Origin: VRUE01 sp035557635
GTDB lineage: Bacteria > Actinomycetota > Thermoleophilia > Solirubrobacterales > 70-9
DNA length: 46,797 nt
Reading direction: 5' to 3'
NCBI GenBank assembly: GCA_035557635.1
Contig: DATMDR010000043.1
Coordinates: 1 to 46,797 of the forward strand
How positions within the stretch are numbered: position 1 is the first letter of the stretch; each line of letters starts with the position of its first letter. Shown here in pieces: positions 40,850-46,797 of this stretch. A model generated the notes under the pieces. The model was not told the DNA's origin, made no database searches, and worked only from the letters and a program-made list of their open reading frames with translations. A program made the position numbers and the translations under genes.

Positions 40850-41425
40850 TTGACTCCCGCTACCGCCACCGACACCCGCGACCGCATCCTCCGCACCACG
40901 CTCGAGCTGATTGGGCGCGAGGGGATAGCCGCGGTCACCAACCGCAGCGTCGCCGCGGCGGCCGGCGTCTCCCTCGGCTCGCTCACGTACCACTTCGAGA
41001 GCCAGGTCGATCTGCTCCGCGAGAGCCTGCTGCTGTTCGTCGGCGAGGAGGTCGGGCGGCTGGAGGCGATCGCGGCCGACATGCGCAGCCGCCGTCCCAG
41101 CGTCGAGGAGGTCGCCGGCGAAGTGGAGCGGATCGTCGAGGAATCGGCCAGCCGGATGCAGCAGCTGGCCGAGGTCGAGCTACACCTTCGCGCTGCCCGC
41201 GACCCCGAGCTGCGCGACGCTTCGCGCCGCTGCTTCGAGGCCTACGAGGGCGTCGCCGCGACCGCCCTGGAGATGCTCGACGTCCCCGACCCCCAGCGCC
41301 ACGCCTCTGAGGTCGTGGCGCTGCTCTACGGACTGGGGCTGCGCCGGCTCGGTACCGGAGAGGAAGACGCGGCAGGCACCGCCGAGGCGCTGCTGACACT
41401 CGTGCGGGGCGCGCGCCAGTCGTGA
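40850..41425 (+). CDS. TetR family transcriptional regulator
   Basis: The product is 191 aa. The HTH is at about 10-55 (RDRILRTTLELIGREGIAAVTNRSVAAAAGVSLGSLTYHF). TTG start, no Shine-Dalgarno. It probably binds the palindrome upstream and represses itself, the glpK-plsC genes and the amidase. Stop overlaps the glpK GTG (GTGA). Its ligand is unknown; a lipid or glycerol derivative would fit. Confidence 0.88.
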   Translation: MTPATATDTRDRILRTTLELIGREGIAAVTNRSVAAAAGVSLGSLTYHFESQVDLLRESLLLFVGEEVGRLEAIAADMRSRRPSVEEVAGEVERIVEESASRMQQLAEVELHLRAARDPELRDASRRCFEAYEGVAATALEMLDVPDPQRHASEVVALLYGLGLRRLGTGEEDAAGTAEALLTLVRGARQS

Positions 41426-42894
41426 TCCTCGCGATCGACCAGGGGACGACCGGCACCACCTGTCTCGTCTTCGACGCCGAGGGGAGGATCGCCGGCCGTG
41501 CCTACTCGGAGTTCGAGCAGCACTTCCCGCAGCCGGGCTGGGTCGAGCACGATGCGGGGGAGATCTGGGCGACGACCCGGCGGGTGGCGATCCAGGCGAT
41601 CGCCGATGCGGGGATCCAGGGGGCAGAGCTGGACGCGATCGGGATCGCCAATCAGCGCGAGACCGTCGTCGCCTGGGACCCGGCGAGCGGCGAGCCGGTG
41701 CACCGGGCGCTGGTCTGGCAGGACCGCCGCACGGCAGCCCGCTGCGACGAGCTGCGTGCGGAGGGCCGTGAGGCGGTCGTGCGGGAGCGAACCGGCCTCA
41801 CGCTCGACCCGTACTTCTCCGGGACCAAGGTCGAGTGGCTGCTGCGCAACGTCGAGGGCGCCGAGCGGGCGGTCTTCGGCACGGTCGACTCCTGGCTGCT
41901 CTTCAAGCTGACCGGTCGTCACGCGACCGACTACACGAACGCCTCGCGGACGATGCTCTTCGACATCCGGCGGCTGGCCTGGGACGAGGAGCTCTGCGCG
42001 ATGCTCGGCGTCGACCCGCAGCGCCTGCCCGAACCTTTGCCTTCCGCTCACGTCTACGGCATGACTTCGGAGTTCGGCGGCGAGGTGCCGGTGGCGGGGA
42101 TCGCCGGCGACCAGCAGGCAGCCCTGTTCGGCCAGGCGTGTCACGCCGCGGGGAGCGCCAAGAACACCTACGGGACCGGCAGCTTCGTCCTGCTCAACAC
42201 CGGGCCCGAGGCGCCGGAGCCGGGGGAGGGGCTGCTCGCCACTGTCGCCTGCGCCCCGGGCGAGGATGCCGCCTACGCGCTCGAGGCCTCGATCTTCGTC
42301 ACCGGCGCTGCGATCCAGTGGTTGCGCGACGGCCTCGGAATCCTCACGGAGGCGGGCGAGAGCGAAGCGATGGCCGCCTCGCTGGTCGGCAACGACGGCG
42401 TCTACTTCGTACCGGCGCTGACCGGGCTCGGCTCTCCGTACTGGGATCCCTACGCGCGCGGGACGGTCGTCGGCCTCACCCGCGGCACTCGCCGCGAGCA
42501 CCTGGCGCGCGCCGCGCTGGAGGCGATCGCCTTCCAGACGGTCGACGCCGTGCGCGCCCAGGAGGCGGCCGCGGGGGAGCGGCTGAAGGAGCTGAAGGCC
42601 GATGGCGGCGCCGTCGCCAACCGCTGGCTGATGCAGTTCCAGGCCGACGTCCTCGGCGCTTCGGTCGTCGTGCCCGAGGTGGCCGAGACGACGGCGCTGG
42701 GGGCCGCCTACCTGGCCGGGATCGCGACCGGGCTCTGGAGCAGCGAGCAGGTGCGGGAGATGTGGCGGGAGGCGATGCGCTACGAGCCTGCGATGGGCGA
42801 GGACGAGCGCGAGTCGCTGATCGCCGAATGGCGCCGGGCGGTCGAGCGGGCGAAGGGCTGGGCTTCTCCGGACGACACGGAACCGGTCGCGTAA
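41422..42894 (+). CDS. glpK: Glycerol kinase
   Basis: The product is 490 aa. ATP + glycerol to glycerol-3-phosphate. FGGY fold with AIDQGTTGTT (phosphate 1), PGWVEHDAGEIW, NQRET (glycerol), AGDQQAALFGQ (catalytic Asp) and YGTGSFVLLNTG. GTG start overlapping the TetR stop. Followed by an acyltransferase that would use glycerol-3-phosphate-derived lipids; no glpF transporter or glpD nearby. Confidence 0.95.
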   Translation: MILAIDQGTTGTTCLVFDAEGRIAGRAYSEFEQHFPQPGWVEHDAGEIWATTRRVAIQAIADAGIQGAELDAIGIANQRETVVAWDPASGEPVHRALVWQDRRTAARCDELRAEGREAVVRERTGLTLDPYFSGTKVEWLLRNVEGAERAVFGTVDSWLLFKLTGRHATDYTNASRTMLFDIRRLAWDEELCAMLGVDPQRLPEPLPSAHVYGMTSEFGGEVPVAGIAGDQQAALFGQACHAAGSAKNTYGTGSFVLLNTGPEAPEPGEGLLATVACAPGEDAAYALEASIFVTGAAIQWLRDGLGILTEAGESEAMAASLVGNDGVYFVPALTGLGSPYWDPYARGTVVGLTRGTRREHLARAALEAIAFQTVDAVRAQEAAAGERLKELKADGGAVANRWLMQFQADVLGASVVVPEVAETTALGAAYLAGIATGLWSSEQVREMWREAMRYEPAMGEDERESLIAEWRRAVERAKGWASPDDTEPVA

Positions 42895-42953
42895 CCGTCC
42901 CGCCACCAGGGGGTACGCACCAGCGACGGCCGGCCCGATCCGGCCTTGCACCG

Positions 42954-43721
42954 ATGCCAGATCTCAAACCACAGGTCTATAAGGACGAACGTCCTGCCGA
43001 GTACTTCGACCAGTTCCACGCGTTGGCGCGAAAAGGAGTCGGCTGGACCTACCCGCTCGTCCGCGGGATCATCACGCTGCCGGCGCTGGTGCCCTACCGC
43101 ACGCGGGCGATCGGGGTCGGCAACGTGCCGAAGTCAGGACCGGTGCTTCTCGCCCCCAACCACTTCAGCCAGATGGATCACTTCTTCACGGGGCTCTACC
43201 TGCGCCGCCAGGTCCGCTTCATGGCAAAGTCGCAACTCTTCGGTCCGCGGGTTCTCACCTACCTCTACAAGCACGGCGGCGTCTTCCCGGTTCGCCGCGG
43301 CCACCACGACGAGGAGGCATTCAAGACCGTTTTCACGATCCTCAAGCGGGGGGAAATGCTGCTGGTCTACGCCGAGGGCGGCCGCTCGCGGAGCGGCGAG
43401 CTGGGGCAGGTCAAGCCGGGGATCGGGCGGATAGCGCTGGAGTCCGGCGTGCCGGTGGTGCCGGTGGCGATCCACGGCTCGGCCAGCGTGCGCAGGTGGA
43501 AGCGGCTGCGCTTCCCGAAGGTGACCGTGCAGTTCGGCGAGCCGCTCTCCTTCCCGGTCGATGCCGAGCCGAGCCGCGAGCGCCAGCTCGAAGCGGCGAC
43601 TGAGGTGTTCGACAAGGTGCGGGCGATGTACACCCAGCTCGAGGAGCAGGGCCGCCGCAACGTGATCCGCGCCCTGCGTGAGGGCCTGCCCGAGCCCGGC
43701 GAGCCCTCGCCGGGCGGCTGA
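42954..43721 (+). CDS. 1-acyl-sn-glycerol-3-phosphate acyltransferase (PlsC-like)
   Basis: The product is 255 aa. The acyltransferase motif NHFSQMD (NHX4D) and the substrate motif AEGGRSRSGELG are present, then VPVVPVAIHGS. It transfers an acyl chain to lysophosphatidate, or a related acceptor. A single amphipathic/hydrophobic stretch (about 30-50) may hold it to the membrane. The ATG gives the family N-terminus; upstream the frame runs over glpK. Located 59 nt after glpK: glycerol to phosphatidic acid. Confidence 0.86.
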   Translation: MPDLKPQVYKDERPAEYFDQFHALARKGVGWTYPLVRGIITLPALVPYRTRAIGVGNVPKSGPVLLAPNHFSQMDHFFTGLYLRRQVRFMAKSQLFGPRVLTYLYKHGGVFPVRRGHHDEEAFKTVFTILKRGEMLLVYAEGGRSRSGELGQVKPGIGRIALESGVPVVPVAIHGSASVRRWKRLRFPKVTVQFGEPLSFPVDAEPSRERQLEAATEVFDKVRAMYTQLEEQGRRNVIRALREGLPEPGEPSPGG

Positions 43722-43727
43722 CGTCCG

Positions 43728-44639
43728 CTACTCGTAGCGCGCTTCGAGACCGGCGTAGAAGTCCGGGTCGTGGCCCGGGGTGACGATCGCGTCGGGAAAC
43801 TGGCCGCGGAAGAGCTTCAGCTCCTGCAGCGAGCGGCGGTAGTTGTGGGCGTCGAAGGGACGGGGCGCCAGCGGGGCGCTGCCGTCGAGCTGGCCCTGGG
43901 TGTAGGTGGCGTCGCCGCCGATCACGAAGTCGTTCTCCTCGAGGTGCGCGATCACCGACATGTGACCGGCGCTGTGTCCTGGCGTGTAGGCGAGGCGGAC
44001 CGAGCCGTCGCCGAAGAGGTCGAAGCTGCGGCCGAAGCTCGCGTAGGAGGAAATCCCACCGCGGTCGAAGTCGACCGTGCGGTAGTCGAAGGCGTAGTTG
44101 AAGTGCGGGCGCCGGTAGCCGTTGAGGGCGGGCTGCCTGCCACCGACGGCGGCCTTCCACTCGGTCTCGCTGACGACGAAGGTCGCCTGTGGGAACTCGG
44201 AGATCGCCGAGGTGTGGTCGATGTGGAGATGGGTCATGACGACGATCGGGATCTCGCCGGGATCGAGGCCGCGCTTGCGCAGCTGCGCCGGGACGTCTTC
44301 ACCTGGCGCCAGTGCGGGCTTGCCGATGTGGGTCGCGATGCGGCCGAAGTTCTCGTCCCCGTCGGTGGCGATCGAGGGGTGCAGGCCGGTGTCGACGAGG
44401 ATCGCCCCGGCGCTCGGGTGGCGGATCAGGAAGGCCGGGACCGGCACGGTCATCGAAGGCTCGCCGGTGAGTAGGGCTCGCAGCAGCTTCAAGGTCAGGA
44501 AGCGACCGCCGGGGCTCTCCATCATCGAGCGCGACCATGTGACGGTGCCGGCGACGATCGGCTCGACGGTCACGGTTGCGCCCGCCGTCCCGCCGGCCAG
44601 CGGCTCGTGTAGCGGTTTCGGCTCCACGTGGACGCTCAT
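43728..44639 (-). CDS. Metallo-beta-lactamase-fold hydrolase (N-acyl homoserine lactonase-like)
   Basis: The product is 303 aa. The dinuclear metal motif is H137-LH139-ID141-H142; further ligands are in TPGHSAGH, GGDATY and TPGHDPDF. AttM/AiiA-like lactonases share this pattern with a 60-90 aa front part; so quorum quenching or another lactone hydrolysis is possible but not certain. TAACCT lies 8 nt before the ATG. Convergent with plsC and divergent from the SDR gene. Confidence 0.8.
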   Translation of the reverse strand: MSVHVEPKPLHEPLAGGTAGATVTVEPIVAGTVTWSRSMMESPGGRFLTLKLLRALLTGEPSMTVPVPAFLIRHPSAGAILVDTGLHPSIATDGDENFGRIATHIGKPALAPGEDVPAQLRKRGLDPGEIPIVVMTHLHIDHTSAISEFPQATFVVSETEWKAAVGGRQPALNGYRRPHFNYAFDYRTVDFDRGGISSYASFGRSFDLFGDGSVRLAYTPGHSAGHMSVIAHLEENDFVIGGDATYTQGQLDGSAPLAPRPFDAHNYRRSLQELKLFRGQFPDAIVTPGHDPDFYAGLEARYE

Positions 44640-44647
44640 CGCGAGTC

Positions 44648-44676
44648 AGGTTATGCCAGGGGGCCGTCTATAGGCT
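44648..44676. promoter_or_regulatory. Divergent -10 elements (MBL protein and SDR)
   Basis: Minus strand TAACCT (44648-44653), 8 nt before the ATG at 44639. Plus strand TAGGCT (44671-44676), 9 nt before the ATG at 44686. Both fit the leaderless pattern. Confidence 0.45.
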
Positions 44677-44685
44677 TGAGCCCGC

Positions 44686-45534
44686 ATGGCTGAGAGCGAT
44701 CCCTCGCGCATCTTCAGGCCCGGCCTGCTCGAGGGGCAGGTCTGCCTGGTCTCCGGCGCCGGCAGCGGCCTGGGGCGGGAGACGGCCCTGGAGCTGGCCC
44801 GGCTCGGCGCCGCCGTGGTCGGCTGCGGCCGGCGCGAGGAGCCGCTGGCGGAGACGGCGGCGCTGGCGGCGGGCCTGCCCGGCTCCTTCGAGCACGAGGC
44901 GGTCGACATCCGCGACGAGGAGGCGGTCGAGCGGTTCTTCGACGGCCTGCTGGAGCGCCACGGCCGCCTCGACACGCTGGTCAACAACGCCGGCGGCCAG
45001 TTCCTCGCTCCGGCCGAGTCGATCACGCCGAAGGGCTTCCGTACGGTGATCGAGCTGAACGTGCAGGGGACCTGGCTGATGACCCATGCGGCGGCGACCA
45101 AGTTCTTCATCCCCCAGGCAGGAGGCAAGGTGCTCAGCGTCACCCTCTCCCCCCACCACGGGATGCCTGGGATGGTCCACTCCGGGGCCGCCCGCGCCGC
45201 GGTCGAGAACATGATGCGGACGCTGGCGATCGAGTGGGCGCGGTTCGGGATCAAGACATGCGCGCTGGCGGCGGGCCAGTTCGCGACCGAGACGCTGATG
45301 ACCAAGTATCCGAAAGTCGTGATCGACAACCTCGAGCGCTCGATCCCGATCGGCCGCGCCGGACGGGCGGAGGAGATGGCCTGGCTCGTTGCCTACCTGG
45401 CCTCTCCGGCCGGTGACTTCTTCTCCGGCACGACGATCACGATCGACGGCGCCCGCGACAACTGGGCCGGCCCCTGGCCGCCCGAAGCGATTACGAGCGA
45501 GTCTGGCGACCCGATCGCCGAGGAGCGCCGCTGA
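44686..45534 (+). CDS. SDR oxidoreductase, peroxisomal trans-2-enoyl-CoA reductase (PECR)-like
   Basis: The product is 282 aa. Rossmann motif VSGAGSGLG (22-30) and VNNAGGQFLAPAE at 99-111. Instead of the usual YxxxK it has S166-GAA-R170 (VHSGAARAAV), as in eukaryotic PECR and related enoyl-CoA reductases, which reduce a C=C bond of acyl-CoA with NADPH. The C-terminal DNWAGPWPPE also resembles PECR. TAGGCT 9 nt upstream of the ATG. Probably part of acyl-CoA metabolism. Confidence 0.85.
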   Translation: MAESDPSRIFRPGLLEGQVCLVSGAGSGLGRETALELARLGAAVVGCGRREEPLAETAALAAGLPGSFEHEAVDIRDEEAVERFFDGLLERHGRLDTLVNNAGGQFLAPAESITPKGFRTVIELNVQGTWLMTHAAATKFFIPQAGGKVLSVTLSPHHGMPGMVHSGAARAAVENMMRTLAIEWARFGIKTCALAAGQFATETLMTKYPKVVIDNLERSIPIGRAGRAEEMAWLVAYLASPAGDFFSGTTITIDGARDNWAGPWPPEAITSESGDPIAEERR

Positions 45535-45541
45535 CCGGCCG

Positions 45542-45565
45542 GAGGCGCCGTCAGGCGGCGTCCTC
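45542..45565. terminator. Hairpin between convergent genes
   Basis: GAGGCGCCG (45542-45550), loop TCAGG, CGGCGTCCTC (45556-45565): 9 pairs with one bulge. It follows the SDR stop by 7 nt. No U-run. Confidence 0.35.
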
Positions 45566-45627
45566 GGTCGCTCGCGTGCAGAGCACGCCACGCTCCTGCG
45601 TCCTGGCCTGACGACCCCTCCAGCAGG

Positions 45628-46116
45628 TCAGTTGGGGCGCGGCTCGAGGATGACGAGCGGGATTTCGCGGCCCTTGCTGCGCACCTGGTAGTCGGCGTAG
45701 CCGCGGTAGGCCTTGACCGCCATCGGCCAGAGGCGCTCTCGCTCCTGTGGCTCGGCGACCCGGGCGTGGACCGGCACGTGGTGCGAGCCGACCTGGACCG
45801 CCGTGTCGGGGTTGGCCTTGAGGTTGTAGTACCAGGCCGGGTTCTTGGGGAAGCCGCCCTTGGAAGCGACGATGACCATGTTCTCTCCGTCACGAAAGTA
45901 GAGCAGGGGAGAGGTGCGCTTGGTGCCGCTCTTGGCGCCGACGTGGTCGAGCAGCAGCATCTTGCCCACCCCCGGGATCCTGCCGCCGAGCCGCCCGCCG
46001 CTCGCCTTATAGAGAGCGGTGTGAAGGCCCATGAAGCGACGGAGGGCAGGCCAGATCCTGTCCGCTACGTCGAGGTAGCGGGGTGGGCGCCTGCCCTCTG
46101 TCGCCGTGGTGCTCAG
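45628..46116 (-). CDS. DDN-type (F420-dependent nitroreductase family) protein
   Basis: Up to 162 aa. The family core LHTALYKASGGRLGG, DHVGAKSGTKRTSPLLYF and VIVASKGGFPKNPAWYYNL...ANPDTAVQVG is clear; such proteins bind deazaflavin F420 and reduce quinones or nitro compounds. The start is unclear: the only ATG (46032) would cut off the front helix usual in the family, and no ATG/GTG/TTG lies upstream. A CTG at 46116 overlaps the upstream SDR stop by four bases (CTGA), as in other coupled genes here, and is proposed. If not, the product is 134 aa. Confidence 0.7.
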   Translation of the reverse strand: MSTTATEGRRPPRYLDVADRIWPALRRFMGLHTALYKASGGRLGGRIPGVGKMLLLDHVGAKSGTKRTSPLLYFRDGENMVIVASKGGFPKNPAWYYNLKANPDTAVQVGSHHVPVHARVAEPQERERLWPMAVKAYRGYADYQVRSKGREIPLVILEPRPN

Positions 46117-46797
46117 GTGTACATCCCTCCGAACATGCCGCCGGTGACGTTCAGCACCTGGCCGTGCACGTAGTTGGAGAGTGGCGAGGAGAGGAAGAGC
46201 ACCGGGGCGGATGCCTCCTCCGGCGTGGCGGGACGGCCGAGCGGGATGATCGCCGAGGCCATTGCCCGCATCTGCTCGGGGATGCCGAGCTCGATCTTCT
46301 CGCCGCCGGGGGTGGTCATCTCGCCGCCGGCCTCCTTGGCCGCGGTGAGGCGGGTTTCGACGAAGCCGAAGGCGACCGCGTTGACGTTGATCTTGAACTG
46401 GCCCCACTCCTTGGCCAGCGTTTTGGTCATGCCGACGACGGCCATCTTCGCCGCCGAGTAGTTGACCTGGCCCGCGTTGCCCATCATCCCGGAGGTCGAG
46501 GAGATGTTGACGATCTTGCGGAAGACCTCTTTGCCCTCGTTGCGCTCGGCCTTGGCCGCCTCGCGCCAGTGCGGCGCCAGCGCCCGCGCCACGCGGAAGG
46601 GGACGATCGTGTGGATGTCGAGCATCGCCTGGAACTGCTCGTCGGTCATCCGGTGGACCACCCCGTCCCAGGTGTAGCCGGCGTTGTTGACGATGATGTC
46701 GACCTCGCCGAACGCCTCGACCGCCTTGGCGACGAGCTCGTCAGGGACGCCGGGCTCGGTCAGGTCGCCGGCGAAGACCGCGGTCTCGCCGTCGATC
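46113..46797 (-). CDS. SDR family oxidoreductase, FabG-like (5' end outside window)
   Basis: 228 residues visible; the N-terminus with the nucleotide-binding glycines lies beyond the right edge. NNAGYTWDG, NISSTSGMMGNAGQVNYSAAKMAVVG (Ser, Tyr and Lys in place) and NAVAFGFVETRLT identify a classical SDR such as 3-oxoacyl reductase. An insert before the NISS strand (AAKAERNEGKEVFR) is a bit longer than usual. Precedes the DDN-type gene with a probable four-base overlap. Confidence 0.85.
   Translation of the reverse strand, partial: IDGETAVFAGDLTEPGVPDELVAKAVEAFGEVDIIVNNAGYTWDGVVHRMTDEQFQAMLDIHTIVPFRVARALAPHWREAAKAERNEGKEVFRKIVNISSTSGMMGNAGQVNYSAAKMAVVGMTKTLAKEWGQFKINVNAVAFGFVETRLTAAKEAGGEMTTPGGEKIELGIPEQMRAMASAIIPLGRPATPEEASAPVLFLSSPLSNYVHGQVLNVTGGMFGGMYT

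Noticed and set aside
41835..42953. Upstream extension of the plsC frame across glpK
   Set aside because: Out of frame with the clearly coding glpK; product is Arg-rich and lacks any motif; the ATG at 42954 gives the normal PlsC length.

Overview
The window looks like chromosome of a high-GC actinobacterium, most likely of the class Thermoleophilia (Solirubrobacterales-like). The evidence is the GC-rich codon use, the actinobacterial order rpmJ-rpsM-rpsK-rpsD-rpoA-rplQ, secreted NHL-type repeat proteins at the left edge, a TB7.3-like stand-alone biotinyl protein, an F420-type nitroreductase-like protein, and a mycobacterial-style desaturase with its reductase. The lineage is inferred from gene content; no 16S gene is present. 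There is one tRNA (tRNA-Pro, CGG), and I see no rRNA, CRISPR array, intact insertion sequence or prophage.

Layout. 1-3.7 kb: three secreted or surface proteins. 3.8-7.5 kb: the ribosomal protein/rpoA cluster. It is interrupted by a DUF2283-type gene between rpsM and rpsK, and a promoter-leader of about 95 bp is present twice, once on each side of the insertion. A nested palindromic terminator follows rplQ. 7.5-11.1 kb: truA, and divergent from it surE-ligA. 11.2-11.7 kb: an AT-richer pocket of tiny membrane-protein ORFs. 11.7-17.3 kb: dacB, a patatin-like phospholipase, a long-chain acyl-CoA synthetase, a small HTH protein, a membrane-anchored DsbA-like protein and tRNA-Pro. 17.4-26.2 kb: a Fic protein with its own palindromic operator, a clan-A glycosidase, Mn/Fe superoxide dismutase, a GMC oxidoreductase coupled to rubredoxin, LemA with a divergent partner, a Nudix hydrolase, and an ECF sigma factor with a DUF4349 membrane protein. 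26.2-35.1 kb: bioA and bioBFD, surrounding a ferredoxin reductase-acyl desaturase pair and a MarR-MFS pair. 35.2-46.8 kb: a GH3 protein, an AlkA-like glycosylase, a crotonase and a biotinyl protein, a glycosyltransferase, VapBC, an amidase divergent from tetR-glpK-plsC, a metallo-beta-lactamase-fold lactonase-like protein, two SDR enzymes and a DDN-type protein.

Common theme. Much of the right two thirds is lipid and acyl-CoA metabolism: acyl-CoA synthetase, desaturase with reductase, crotonase, PECR-like reductase, biotin synthesis and biotin carrier, glycerol kinase with an acyltransferase, and patatin. Two gene-expression habits recur. First, many genes have a TAnnnT-type -10 element only 5-10 nt upstream of the start codon, which implies leaderless mRNAs. 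Second, cotranscribed genes often overlap by four bases (ATGA, GTGA, TTGA). Most regulators here (Fic, VapB, MarR, TetR) sit next to palindromes that could be their own operators.

No single block is clearly a new defence or biosynthetic system. The strongest leads are the split ribosomal operon with duplicated leader, the Fic-wHTH locus beside tRNA-Pro, the rubredoxin-GMC couple, and the tandem micro-ORFs after ligA.
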